Shown here piece after piece: positions 18,564-27,955 of a DNA stretch of 64,000 nt (within the stretch, counting starts at the first letter, position 1; each line of letters opens with the position of its first letter). Location of the stretch: assembly GCA_003168355.1 (NCBI GenBank), contig PMSQ01000199.1:32128-96127 (forward strand). Reading direction: 5' to 3'. Made by a program: the position numbers and the translations under genes. The stretch is from Acidobacteriaceae bacterium. Its GTDB lineage: Bacteria; Acidobacteriota; Terriglobia; Terriglobales; Acidobacteriaceae. A model generated the notes under the pieces. It saw only the letters and a program-made list of their open reading frames with translations, did no database searches and was not told where the DNA came from.

Positions 18564-20228
18564 ATGCCAACTGGAAAACTGCAGATTATCCCCCTGGGCG
18601 GCCTCGGCGAGTTTGGTATGAACTGCATGGCTGTGCGCTGGGGTGACGACATTATCGTGATCGACGCGGGCCTTATGTTCCCCGAAGCTGAATTGCTCGG
18701 CGTGGACATTGTGGTCCCAGATATTTCCTACCTCATCGAGAACCGCCAGCGGATTCGCGGGATCATACTCACCCACGGCCACGAGGACCACATTGGCGCA
18801 CTGCCGTGGTTTCTCTCCGAACTCAAAGTGCCGGTCTGGGGCACAGAATTCACTCTGGCCTATGTGGAGGACAAACTCGACGAGCACGGACTGCTCGACG
18901 ATGCCGACCTTCGCGAAATGCAAGCCGGCGAGCGCTTCAAGGCCGGCGTGTTTACCGTTCATCCCATCCGCGTGACGCACAGTCTGGTCGATTGCGTTGC
19001 GCTCGCAATTCACACCCCGCTCGGCGTGATCATTCATACCGGCGACTTCAAGGTCGATCCCACGCCCACCGACAATCACCTCTTCGATCTGCACTCCTTC
19101 GCCGAGTATGGCAAACAAGGCGTGCTGGCGCTGTTTCAGGATTCCACCAACGTTGAGCGTAAGGGATACACGCCCAGCGAGCGCGCCGTGCGCCGCAAGT
19201 TTGACGAAGTTTTCGCCCACACTCAGCGGCGACTGTTTATTTCGTGCTTTTCCTCTTCGATTCACCGCATCCGTTTAGCGGTGGAACTGGCTCACCAGCA
19301 TGGACGCAAGGTGGCCTTTATCGGCCGCTCCATGAACAACTCCGCGGAAATCGCCGAGGATCTCGGCTATCTGGAAATTCCCGACGGCCTCGTGATCAAC
19401 CCCGGAGACATGAAGAATTTTCCGCCGGAAAAAGTCTGCGTGATGATCAGCGGAACTCAGGGCGAGCCCATGTCCGCTCTGTCCCGCGCGGCAGTCGACA
19501 ACCACAAGCACGCCAAAATCGAGAAGGGTGACACGGTCGTGCTCTCGTCGCGTATTATCCCGGGCAACGAGAAAACGATCTACCGCATGATCGATCACTT
19601 ATTCCGCCGCGAAGCGCACGTAATTTATGAAGACGGCACGTCGCCTCCCATCCACGTCAGCGGACACGCCAGCCAGGACGAACTGAAGCTCATCATCAAC
19701 CTGGTCAAGCCGAAATACTTCATTCCCATCCACGGCGAGTACCGTCAACTAAAGCTGCACGCCGAAATGGCTGGCGCCATGCATAGTTCGGTGGGCAAGG
19801 TAATCCTCATCGAGAGCGGCGACGTTCTCGAGTTCGACGAACACAACGCCCGCAAGGCGGGGAAAGTCAACGTGGGCCGCGTCTGCATCGATTCCGGCTC
19901 GCGAACCGACGTGGTCGAGGATTTAATTATTAAAGACCGGCGGCACTTGAGCGAAGACGGCATCGTGCTGCCCATCATCGCCATCAACAAGCTTACCGGC
20001 CGCGTAGAAACCGCGCCGGAAATCGTAACGCGCGGCTTCAATCCTGGCGAAGATGGATTACTCGACGGAGCCAAGCGCATCGTCGAAGACACATTGGCGC
20101 ACTCCAGCGAAGAAGAAAAAGCCGACTACGGCGTGATCAAGGAAAAGATCCGTGCCGATTTGAAGCGATACATTTCCAGGCAGACGCAGAAACGGCCGCT
20201 GATTATGCCAGTGATCTTGGAGATCTAG
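18564..20228 (+). CDS. rnj: Ribonuclease J
   Basis: A 554-residue metallo-beta-lactamase/beta-CASP nuclease that trims and degrades RNA from 5' ends or internally. The zinc-binding HGHEDHIGALPW motif places His71, His73, Asp75 and His76. Later metal ligands include the HTGDFKVD aspartate, with beta-CASP motifs (FISCFSSSIHRI, PGDMKNF) and HVSGHAS following. The C-terminal domain is complete. No RNase E was seen in the window, in keeping with an RNase J-based decay system, but that is only suggestive. Confidence 0.95.
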   Translation: MPTGKLQIIPLGGLGEFGMNCMAVRWGDDIIVIDAGLMFPEAELLGVDIVVPDISYLIENRQRIRGIILTHGHEDHIGALPWFLSELKVPVWGTEFTLAYVEDKLDEHGLLDDADLREMQAGERFKAGVFTVHPIRVTHSLVDCVALAIHTPLGVIIHTGDFKVDPTPTDNHLFDLHSFAEYGKQGVLALFQDSTNVERKGYTPSERAVRRKFDEVFAHTQRRLFISCFSSSIHRIRLAVELAHQHGRKVAFIGRSMNNSAEIAEDLGYLEIPDGLVINPGDMKNFPPEKVCVMISGTQGEPMSALSRAAVDNHKHAKIEKGDTVVLSSRIIPGNEKTIYRMIDHLFRREAHVIYEDGTSPPIHVSGHASQDELKLIINLVKPKYFIPIHGEYRQLKLHAEMAGAMHSSVGKVILIESGDVLEFDEHNARKAGKVNVGRVCIDSGSRTDVVEDLIIKDRRHLSEDGIVLPIIAINKLTGRVETAPEIVTRGFNPGEDGLLDGAKRIVEDTLAHSSEEEKADYGVIKEKIRADLKRYISRQTQKRPLIMPVILEI

Positions 20229-20302
20229 CCAGATTCGGAACCCGATTGAATTCGGCCGCACCGAATGCTATATTTTCTGCGTTCGATAGTGAGGTGGTTT
20301 TC

Positions 20303-21058
20303 ATGAAGTTCTTCTCCTTGCTAGCAGTATCCCTCCTGCTTACCTGCACCATTGCGGCTCAAGAGTCCGATGAAGTGTGGCGCGGACCCGATGGGGGCAC
20401 GCGATATCGCGTAGAAGGCATCAAAGTCCTTCCCGTCACCGGAAAGCCGTTTTCGGGCCGGAGCACCACCGAGTGGACTCGCAACCTCGAAGACGGAAGC
20501 GTTGTCACCACGCATCTCTATGCGATGGTTGCCCGGGACAGCCAAGGCCAGATCTACCGCGAACGCCGCAGTTTCGTCCCTGCCAATACGGAGGAGCAAT
20601 CGAAACTGAAGGCCATCCTACTTTTCGACCCCGTCGCCCACACGCGAACAATCTGCGCGGTTGCGTTGCGTCGCTGCACGGTCACCGGCTATTATGCGCC
20701 CACTTCGTTTACGCCGCTGCCGGCCGGACCGTTCGACAACGGGACGCGCTTCCTTACTCGCGAGAGCCTGGGGTCTGACACCGTCGATGGTGTTAACGTC
20801 ATCGGCACGCGCGAAACGATTTCCATTAACGCCGGCGTAGTGGGAAACAGCCAGCCCCTGGTTACCACGCGAGATTTCTGGTACTCCCCCGACCTTCAGA
20901 TAAATTTGTCCGTTACTCGCAAGGATCCAAGGGAAGGTACGCAGGCGATTCGCGTGGTTGATCTCTCTCGCTCCGAACCCGATCCTGCAATGTTCAAGGT
21001 TCCCGCCGGTTTTGTCGTCCAGGACCTCCGGCGCGGATCCACGACAGCTGAGAATTGA
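20303..21058 (+). CDS. Secreted protein of unknown function
   Basis: A 251-residue protein with a typical signal peptide (FFSLLAVSLLLTCTIAAQ, cleavage likely after AAQ or nearby). The mature part is beta-rich with a cysteine pair at about residues 119 and 127, and ends in RSEPDPAMFKVPAGFVV, a terminus common in acidobacterial secreted proteins. ATG 20303 is chosen over an upstream in-frame start because GAGG sits 8 bases ahead and the signal peptide starts there. No enzyme motif is visible. Confidence 0.78.
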   Translation: MKFFSLLAVSLLLTCTIAAQESDEVWRGPDGGTRYRVEGIKVLPVTGKPFSGRSTTEWTRNLEDGSVVTTHLYAMVARDSQGQIYRERRSFVPANTEEQSKLKAILLFDPVAHTRTICAVALRRCTVTGYYAPTSFTPLPAGPFDNGTRFLTRESLGSDTVDGVNVIGTRETISINAGVVGNSQPLVTTRDFWYSPDLQINLSVTRKDPREGTQAIRVVDLSRSEPDPAMFKVPAGFVVQDLRRGSTTAEN

Positions 21059-21205
21059 TCGATACTCCGTGGCGCCAGCTAGCTAAGCGGTTCTTCCACC
21101 ACCTTAGCCCCGGAAAGCGCGCACAGTCGCGGCCCGTGATGTAGAGCGTACCGCGGTATTTCCGATCGTCCTAGACTCACAATCTGTATATTAAAAGCGT
21201 AACCT

Positions 21206-22180
21206 ATGGTCAGCCTGGCGAAAATCAAAGAAGCCCAATCCCGCATCCACGGCGTGGCCGTGCAAACGCACCTGATCGAATTCAATTATCCAGAATCCGG
21301 CGCTCGCCTCTACCTCAAACCCGAAAACCAGCAACCCATCGGCGCCTTCAAGCTTCGCGGAGCTTATAACAAGATCGCGTCCATCTCGCCCGAAGAGCTG
21401 CAACGTGGAGTCATTACCTACTCCAGTGGCAACCACGCGCAAGGTGTAGCCTACGCGGCGCGCGCGCTGGGTGTGAGGGCCGTCATAGTGATGCCGGACA
21501 ACGCTCCGGCGATCAAGCGCGAGGCCACGGTGGCGCTGGGCGCGGAGATCGTCTTCGTAGGCCCGGGCAGCGCCGAGCGCCAAGTCAAAGCCGAAGAACT
21601 GGCCGCGCAGCATGGATACGTGATCGTGCCTCCCTACAACGACGAGCAGATTATCGCCGGCCAGGGGACGATTGGATTGGAGATTCTCGAAGACCTGCCA
21701 GAGGTGGAAACGGTTCTTGCGCCGGTCGGCGGCGGAGGACTGATCAGCGGCGTGGCTACGGCGATTAAGTTGAGCAAGCCCTCGGTGAAGGTAATCGGCG
21801 TAGAACCGGAACTGGCAGGCGATGCGCAGGCTAGCTTGCGCGCGGGAAAGATCGTTGAGTTCCCTGCCAGCGAAGTTTCCCGCACTCTCGCCGACGGGCT
21901 GCGTACGCAAAGCATCGGGCCGATTAACTTCGAGCACATCCGCCGTTACGTGGACGACATCGTAACCGTAACCGAAGATGAAATTCGCGAAGCGGTTCGA
22001 TTGCTGGCGCTGAATCCCAAAACCGTGGCAGAGCCCAGTGGAGCTGTGGCCACAGCCGGCTTCCTGTTCCGCCGCGACCGGCTTCCGCAAACGAAGCTGA
22101 ACGTCGCCATCATCAGCGGCGGCAACATCGATCCCAAGATGCTGGAAGAATTACGCCAGGAGGCACTTCATAGCAGTTAG
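21206..22180 (+). CDS. PLP-dependent threonine/serine dehydratase-like enzyme
   Basis: A 324-residue fold-type II pyridoxal-phosphate enzyme. The Schiff-base lysine lies in GAFKLRGA at about residue 50, SSGNHAQG binds the substrate carboxylate, and the glycine loop APVGGGGLISG binds the cofactor phosphate. There is no C-terminal ACT regulatory domain, which fits the short catabolic TdcB/serine-racemase/hydroxyaspartate-lyase group rather than biosynthetic IlvA; the choice between these cannot be made here. TATATT at 21187-21192 may be a -10 box with a very short leader. The stop codon falls inside a heptamer array. Confidence 0.9.
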   Translation: MVSLAKIKEAQSRIHGVAVQTHLIEFNYPESGARLYLKPENQQPIGAFKLRGAYNKIASISPEELQRGVITYSSGNHAQGVAYAARALGVRAVIVMPDNAPAIKREATVALGAEIVFVGPGSAERQVKAEELAAQHGYVIVPPYNDEQIIAGQGTIGLEILEDLPEVETVLAPVGGGGLISGVATAIKLSKPSVKVIGVEPELAGDAQASLRAGKIVEFPASEVSRTLADGLRTQSIGPINFEHIRRYVDDIVTVTEDEIREAVRLLALNPKTVAEPSGAVATAGFLFRRDRLPQTKLNVAIISGGNIDPKMLEELRQEALHSS

Positions 22181-22194
22181 CAGTTAGCAGTTAG
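22174..22194. repeat. Tandem heptamer CAGTTAG x3
   Basis: Three exact CAGTTAG units. The first supplies the TAG stop codon of the preceding dehydratase gene (22178-22180). Confidence 0.8.
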
Positions 22195-22411
22195 CTTTCT
22201 GAAGGTCTTGCTCCACCGGGGCGGCGAGCAGAAACTTGCTTTCGATTCCACTAAACCCAAACTACTCTGGGCCGGAAGGGATCGTGCAAAGACGCAGCAC
22301 ATTAAGCCAACCCACCAGTTGCGGCTCAGAAGCCGCGTCATTCCCGCCATCCTCTATTCTGACCGCCAGTCGCTGCGGCGGAATTATCTCTTTCGCCCAG
22401 CCGTTAGCCGA

Positions 22412-22633
22412 TTATTTCGAGCGCGCGGCGACTGCCCACCGCCGGATCGCGACCACGGACCAAACGGCCTCGACCAATCCGAACGGCCAAGCTCCCTGCA
22501 AAAATCCGTATACAGACCCGAGCGCGCAGGCTCCGGCAAAAGCCAGAATGAACCAGCGGCTCCGCGCTTCCAGGGCATAGCACACTAGCATTGCCGTCAC
22601 TGCAAACAAACCAAATATCGTCAAGGGTTTCAC
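22412..22633 (-). CDS. Small two-helix membrane protein
   Basis: A 73-residue protein with two hydrophobic segments (LTIFGLFAVTAMLVCYAL and WFILAFAGACALGSVYGFL) followed by GAWPFGLVEAVWSVVAIRRW. The internal pattern (YALE-R-S, YGFLQGAWPFG, E-WS-VA-RRW) matches a short conserved membrane protein known from various bacteria, from memory only. It is the only convincing gene in 22195-22856; the rest shows no coding or RNA feature. Function unknown. Confidence 0.65.
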   Translation of the reverse strand: MKPLTIFGLFAVTAMLVCYALEARSRWFILAFAGACALGSVYGFLQGAWPFGLVEAVWSVVAIRRWAVAARSK

Positions 22634-22856
22634 AAGTGTGCCGTCCCGCTGCAGCTTGCACTATCTCATGGGAGCCGATCGCATGTCTCCGTATCTCCCG
22701 CGATTCTGCATTGATCTCTTTAGGTGGCGGCCAAGATTCGCGGGTAGGAGTCTGGAACTACGCTGGTGACCAGTGATTCTGACTTCCGCAAACTTGGTCA
22801 CAGCTTTCCCATCGTTTGGCTGAGGGCTTGACCAAGGTCTGCGGCTGCGGCCCCGG

Positions 22857-24317
22857 TCAGAAGTGGAAAATCAAATCGCTCGCGGCTGTGAGCTGATTAT
22901 GCCGTCGCCCGTTATCGTAAGCCGTCACATTCCACGCTCGCTCGAATCGCAATTCCGGACGCAACTGCACCGTTGTACCGATCCAATGGCACCACATGAT
23001 CGTGTTCTCGGAGTACTTTGTTTCGTAGCCCGTACGCTGCCCTTTCTTATCGTCGAGAAAATCGCTGCGAAACGAAAGGAAGTCATGCGCTGAGAGTTCC
23101 TTTTGCAGGAAGTCGACCACAGCGTATTCAGGAGCAGTGCAACGCTGTTGCCCCGGCAGGCAGTACGCGGCATTCGCGCCGGTTTCCGGGTGAATATTGC
23201 CTCCCAGAGCAGGCACGTCGCGCTCGTACATATACCAGGCTTCGGTTGCCATGTGCACCGTCTTCGAGAACTTGTGATACCAGGTGCCGTCATACTGCTG
23301 CAGATTGTTGTACGCGTACTTGCCGTCATTGATCCCGTTGGCGCAAGCATAGACGTTGTCGTTCACCGACTTCGTGGTATATCCCAGGCAGGCCGTACCC
23401 GAGGGCTTCGCATCTGTCGTCCACAGGGCAACATCGTGGCCGCCGGTGATCCCGAGTTGCACCAGCCACTGCTCGTTCAGCTTGACCGTCGCAATCAAAC
23501 CCGTGTCGGTAAACGGATCAATCGCATAAAGCAGCGAGTGACTGAAAATGTAGTTGTTCGGAGCCAACTGGGCTTCGATCCCAGGCACGGAAATGAATCG
23601 GCCCACCCTCACATTCATTCCTTGCGCAACCTGCGGAACGTAAATATCGACATACTCCAGCGTAGGGTCAAAGCCATATTCATCATGATCGTTTACCCAC
23701 GCGCCGCTCAGGTAACCCTTGCCTGTCGTAAACCGATAATCCGTGCCGTACAGTGCGGTGAGGTGATAGCCCCAGTCGACATGATCGCGCTGCACCGAAT
23801 CCGGTAGCCGCTCGGCATAGAGAACAAGTTGATTTAACTCAAAACGATTCGCGTAGACATCATTCGCCTCTGGCGCATTGCTTACCGCGGACGTGCTGAA
23901 GTTTAACGTCGGATCGATCCATCCATACAGCTTCGTCCGGGTCCTCGCCTGGTTGATCGCCGTCATCAGCGGATAGCTGTTCGTATCCGGCTCACCAATC
24001 ACCGGCGAACCTCCATAGGACCAATCCGAATTTGGAAATGGCGGCGAATCCAGCGGCGACGGAAGCCCCCGCCGCTCGGGGGTCGACAAGGAAGCAACCG
24101 GCGATGAAGTAGCCGTCCCCCGCCAGTCCTGGCGATAAAACTCCGCCCAGCGGCCAAAGAACCCCTTCTCCTTCGCAATGCCTGGCTTCGGCGCGTCAGG
24201 CGGCGGATCGCTCCCATTGGCCTGTTGTCCCCGAGCCAGATCACACCGCAAGAACACGACGCACACCAGTAAGAGCAAAAAGCATCGGCCTCGCTCGAAC
24301 CTATTCTTTAAACGCAT
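22857..24317 (-). CDS. Outer-membrane beta-barrel protein (OmpL-like porin family, BBP2)
   Basis: A 486-residue protein with an N-terminal signal sequence (CFLLLLVCVVFLRCDLARGQ), a proline-rich linker to about residue 110 and a long series of alternating amphipathic strands. It ends in a terminal phenylalanine (LIFHF), the usual outer-membrane barrel signal. Sequence style (FSTSAVSNAPEANDVYANRFELNQ) fits the putative beta-barrel porin-2/OmpL-like family. Its start overlaps the 3' end of the GH15 gene by 17 bases, so the two are probably co-expressed. Transported solute unknown. Confidence 0.85.
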   Translation of the reverse strand: MRLKNRFERGRCFLLLLVCVVFLRCDLARGQQANGSDPPPDAPKPGIAKEKGFFGRWAEFYRQDWRGTATSSPVASLSTPERRGLPSPLDSPPFPNSDWSYGGSPVIGEPDTNSYPLMTAINQARTRTKLYGWIDPTLNFSTSAVSNAPEANDVYANRFELNQLVLYAERLPDSVQRDHVDWGYHLTALYGTDYRFTTGKGYLSGAWVNDHDEYGFDPTLEYVDIYVPQVAQGMNVRVGRFISVPGIEAQLAPNNYIFSHSLLYAIDPFTDTGLIATVKLNEQWLVQLGITGGHDVALWTTDAKPSGTACLGYTTKSVNDNVYACANGINDGKYAYNNLQQYDGTWYHKFSKTVHMATEAWYMYERDVPALGGNIHPETGANAAYCLPGQQRCTAPEYAVVDFLQKELSAHDFLSFRSDFLDDKKGQRTGYETKYSENTIMWCHWIGTTVQLRPELRFERAWNVTAYDNGRRHNQLTAASDLIFHF

Positions 24318-26073
24318 GAGTTAGATGGAAGGCTGTGTTCACCAAGCCGACGTGAGAGAACGCCTGAGGAAAATTGCCCAGCTGGCGTTTAGCGACGGGA
24401 TCATATTCTTCCGCCAAAAGCCCAACATCGTTCCGGATCTCTAAAAGCCGTTCAAACATTCGGACTGCATCCTCGTGGCGTCCCTGCAGCTCATAATTGT
24501 CCGCCAACCAAAACGAGCAAGGCAGAAACGTTCCTTCTCCATGCGGCAGGCCATCGACGGCGGGGTCTTGCGTGTACCGTCCCACAAAGCCATTTTTCAT
24601 GAGATGGGTCTCGATCGCTTTAACCGTACCCATTACCCGCGAATCATCGGCCGCAAGAAAACCAACCAGCGGCATCATCAGGATGCTGGCGTCAAGGTGT
24701 TTGCCTCCGTAATACTGCACAAAGGAATTCATATCCGTATCGAAACCCTGCCGGCAAACCTGTTCATGGATCGCCTCTCGAAGTTTTTTCCATCGAGCAA
24801 TATCGATCGTGAACCGGCCCTTTTCCGCCGACCTTATCAGGCGATCGACTGCGACCCACGCCATCATCTTCGAGTGGACAAAATGCCTCCGCGGACCGCG
24901 CACCTCCCAAATGCCCTCATCCGGCCGCTCCCATCCCGTCTCCAGAAATTCCAGCATCGCCGGGACCAAGTCCGCACGCGAGTGTTTTGCCGGTCCCAGT
25001 CCCGCTTCGCGCGCCTGAAAAAGCGTGTTGACCACTTCCCCAAAAATATCCAACTGATACTGCGTGTAAGCCGCATTGCCGGTCCGGACTGGCGCCGATT
25101 TCTCGTACCCCGCCAGCCAAGGCAACTCCAGCTCCGTAAGCCTCCGTTCGCCATGGAGCCCGTAAACAATATTTAATTCCGAGGGGCTTCCGGCGACGGC
25201 TCGCAGCAGCCATTCCCGCCACTCCCGCGCCTCGTCCAGATATCCGGCGTGGAGCAGGGATTGCAGGGTTAAGGTCGCATCCCGCACCCAGCAAAAACGA
25301 TAGTCCCAGTTCCGCACCCCGCCCAGCAACTCCGGCAGTGATGTTGTTGGCGCGGCTACGATCCCGCCCGTGGGCAGAAATGTCAGACCTTTTAGCGTGA
25401 TCAGCGAACGCAACACCGCATCCCGCCATTTGCCCTGATAAGTGCAGCGATCCGACCACTCCCGCCACCATTTCTCCGTCTTCTGAATCGCCACGCCAAT
25501 ATTCACCGGCTCAGGCTCCCGCTCGTGCGAGGGATACCAGGTCAGATCGAACGAAACTTTTTGTCCTTCCACAACCGTGAACTCCGCCTCCGTCTGCATG
25601 TTTTCACCCTGAAGCGGAACATCCGCTCGCAGCCGAATCATGTCCGGACCAGCGATGGCGGAAATCCCGTTATCGGTCCGCCGAACCCATGGCACCACCA
25701 ATCCGTAGTCGAATCGAATCACCAGCTCCAATTTCATGCGGATCTGCCCTCTGGTGCCCACCACCACGCGCAGCAGCTCGGGCATCGCACTGCGAAGAAC
25801 CATGCAGTCGATCAGCGTTGCCGATCCGCTTGCGGTTTCAAACTCAGTCTCCAGAATAAGAGTCCCGTCTCGATACCGCCGTCGAATGGCGAGGACGGGC
25901 TCCGCCGGTGTAATGGACCAATGCCCGTTTTCAGCCGTTCCGAGCAGCGCCGCGAAACAGGCCGGGGAATCAAAGTGCGGAAGACAACACCAGTCGATCG
26001 ATCCCTGTTTTGAAACTAAGGCGGCTGTGTGGCAGTCGCCAATCATCGCGTAATCTTCAATCGGTATAGACAG
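24301..26073 (-). CDS. Glycoside hydrolase family 15 protein (glucoamylase/trehalase-like), probable CTG start
   Basis: A cytosolic-type GH15 enzyme of about 590 residues with no signal peptide. The (alpha/alpha)6 catalytic domain shows WDYRFCWVRDATLTL, with the acid region near ANSEL in family members replaced here by TFLPCSFWLADNYELQGR containing LADNY. Family members hydrolyse alpha-glucosidic bonds such as trehalose or maltooligosaccharides. The first ATG is at 26046, but the nine codons before it encode the conserved N-terminal PIEDYA preceding IGD. The only start-like codon in that stretch is CTG 26073, with GGAGG 7 bases ahead (26081-26085). The start is therefore set at CTG. Confidence 0.85.
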   Translation of the reverse strand: MSIPIEDYAMIGDCHTAALVSKQGSIDWCCLPHFDSPACFAALLGTAENGHWSITPAEPVLAIRRRYRDGTLILETEFETASGSATLIDCMVLRSAMPELLRVVVGTRGQIRMKLELVIRFDYGLVVPWVRRTDNGISAIAGPDMIRLRADVPLQGENMQTEAEFTVVEGQKVSFDLTWYPSHEREPEPVNIGVAIQKTEKWWREWSDRCTYQGKWRDAVLRSLITLKGLTFLPTGGIVAAPTTSLPELLGGVRNWDYRFCWVRDATLTLQSLLHAGYLDEAREWREWLLRAVAGSPSELNIVYGLHGERRLTELELPWLAGYEKSAPVRTGNAAYTQYQLDIFGEVVNTLFQAREAGLGPAKHSRADLVPAMLEFLETGWERPDEGIWEVRGPRRHFVHSKMMAWVAVDRLIRSAEKGRFTIDIARWKKLREAIHEQVCRQGFDTDMNSFVQYYGGKHLDASILMMPLVGFLAADDSRVMGTVKAIETHLMKNGFVGRYTQDPAVDGLPHGEGTFLPCSFWLADNYELQGRHEDAVRMFERLLEIRNDVGLLAEEYDPVAKRQLGNFPQAFSHVGLVNTAFHLTHAFKE

Positions 26074-26396
26074 GAATTCCCCTCCGCAAAAATAGGATCG
26101 ACAGAGCCCTTATCTTCTCACAGACCTCTATGTGCCCTGCTGGGAAGCACAACCTTCAGTCCCAGCGCAACGTACCGGGCGATGTCGGATTGTCATCCTG
26201 AGGACCGCGCTTTTTGCGGGCCGAAGGACCGATGCCCTTGCCGGCAGTGCCGGTGCTGCGAGCTGCCGCCCACCGTTAGTCCCTTGAAGGCCGAGATTTC
26301 ACAAGTTTCGGCCGCCGCCTCTGACCCATCCTTATCATTTCACCCGCATCAGATTATCCGTAGAATCTTCCCAGGCATCACGAAGGTGAGACAACA
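26074..26396. other. Intergenic region between GH15 and tolC-like genes
   Basis: About 320 bases between two divergent genes. It holds the GGAGG site of the GH15 gene at its left end, a stretch with TGTCATCCTGAGGACCG at about 26190-26206 that belongs to the dispersed ATGACA repeat class in reverse orientation, and GC-rich short palindromes near 26240-26260. No convincing gene is seen; promoters for both flanking genes should lie here. Confidence 0.5.
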
Positions 26397-27722
26397 ATGA
26401 AACGAAAATCATGGAGTAGTACGAGCGTTCATAAACTCTTATCGGCGGTCCTCTTCTTTCTGCCAGCTTCCCTGCTCGCCGAACCGCTCACGCTCCATCA
26501 GGTAGTGGAACTCGCTCTAAAACACGCCACTGGAGTGGACATCGCTGCCGCCGACGAACAGCACGCCGCCGCCAGTTACCGCGAGCTCCGCAATAGCTAC
26601 ATTCCCCAACTGAATGCGGGAGCCGGGATCGGCTGGTCCGATGGTTTTCCCCTCAGCCTCGAAAACTCCGCTCCTTCACTCTTCAACCTGACCGCTCAAT
26701 CCGCGCTCATCAATCCGGCGCTGAGGGATTTCATTCACGCCGCGCAGTCCGACGTCACAGTCAGCAAGTTGCACATCAAAGACCAACGCTATCAAATTAT
26801 TCAGGATACGGTGTTGAGCTATGCCGAGCTGGCCAAATGGGCGCGGCGTCTGAGCGGGCTGCGCGAGGCCGAGGCTGCGGCGCTGGAGATGCAAACAGCC
26901 GTGACGCAGAGGATCAAAGAAGGGATCGACAGCGAAATGGACGGGACCAGGGCTCGCTTATCGGTAGCGCGGGTGCGTTTGCGCCTGGCTGAGGCTAGCG
27001 GTGCGGCTGATGTTCTTCGCGAGCATCTTTCCCGGGTAACGGGAATTCAAGCGGCTTCCATCGAAATCGATTCCGAGTCCATGCCTGCTCTGCCCGCGGT
27101 CGAACCGCAGGAGGATTCTCGGGATTCCATAGACAAGGCCGCAGACTCGACCCCCTCGGTGGAGGCAGCAGTGGAACATGCCCGAGCGCAATACCTGCGG
27201 GCGAAGGGAGAGCACAAGTCCTTGTGGCCGAGCATGGACTTTGCCGCCCAGTACGCCAACATCGCCACTTACAATAATTACCAAAAGTTTTATCGAATGA
27301 ATAGCTTTCAGCCCAACAACCTTACGATCGGTGTGGCCCTCCACTTCCCTTTCTTTAACTTTGCCCAGCACGCTCGCGTGCAGGAAGCGGAATCGGATGC
27401 CTTCAAAGCTAGGAAGCAGGCGGAAGCCGCTCGGAACCAGGTTTCCGAGGAAACCTTGCGCCTTCAGCGTTCCGTCACCCAGATGCAGGCTGCTCACGAT
27501 GTTGCGGAACTTGAGTATGAGATCGCCCAGAAAAACGTGGCGGCGGTTCAAACTCGCATGGACTCGTCGACTGCAAACCTGCACGATCTCGATGACGCCC
27601 GCTCGCAGGCCACCGAACGTTTCATCACGTTCCAGGATGTCACCTTCGAACTGGAGCGCAGCCAGGTCTCACTCTTGCGCGCCACCGGAGACCTGGAAAG
27701 CTGGGCTCTGGGAAGCAAATAG
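26397..27722 (+). CDS. TolC-like outer-membrane efflux protein
   Basis: A 441-residue protein with a signal peptide (LLSAVLFFLPASLLAEP) and the two internally similar halves of an outer-membrane factor: long heptad-rich helices at about residues 115-200 and 320-420 that would form a periplasmic tunnel, and strand regions (YANIATYNNYQKFYRM) for the barrel. AGGTGAG lies ahead of the ATG. No RND pump or membrane-fusion protein is adjacent, so the inner-membrane partner must be elsewhere. Confidence 0.88.
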   Translation: MKRKSWSSTSVHKLLSAVLFFLPASLLAEPLTLHQVVELALKHATGVDIAAADEQHAAASYRELRNSYIPQLNAGAGIGWSDGFPLSLENSAPSLFNLTAQSALINPALRDFIHAAQSDVTVSKLHIKDQRYQIIQDTVLSYAELAKWARRLSGLREAEAAALEMQTAVTQRIKEGIDSEMDGTRARLSVARVRLRLAEASGAADVLREHLSRVTGIQAASIEIDSESMPALPAVEPQEDSRDSIDKAADSTPSVEAAVEHARAQYLRAKGEHKSLWPSMDFAAQYANIATYNNYQKFYRMNSFQPNNLTIGVALHFPFFNFAQHARVQEAESDAFKARKQAEAARNQVSEETLRLQRSVTQMQAAHDVAELEYEIAQKNVAAVQTRMDSSTANLHDLDDARSQATERFITFQDVTFELERSQVSLLRATGDLESWALGSK

Positions 27723-27745
27723 TAATGCCAGGAGCGCCTAAGAAA

Positions 27746-27790
27746 CAGCAGGTTCCTCACCGTGCCTTCGGCACCGTTCGGAATGACAAG
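27746..27790. repeat. Dispersed intergenic repeat (CAGCAGGTTCC ... GGAATGACA)
   Basis: Begins CAGCAGGTTCC, contains the hairpin GTGCCTTCGGCAC and ends TTCGGAATGACAAG. The same frame of motifs recurs at 33101-33164. Confidence 0.65.
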
Positions 27791-27955
27791 GATTCTTGGT
27801 TATCGACAGCCCGTTCCCCAGCAGCGGAGTTCACTCCGATGCCTCTTTTCACCCGTTCGCTGCATCAAACTTGGTATCCAACGACGAACCTGCATAAACA
27901 CTGCTTTTCCAATACATTGGCCGCCCATGAATGGTAAAATAACTACTCACCTACT

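Noticed and set aside
26029-26400. Plus-strand open frame of 123 codons before the TolC-like gene
   Set aside because: Cysteine/proline-rich with no motif, crosses a repeat, and overlaps the GH15 start region.
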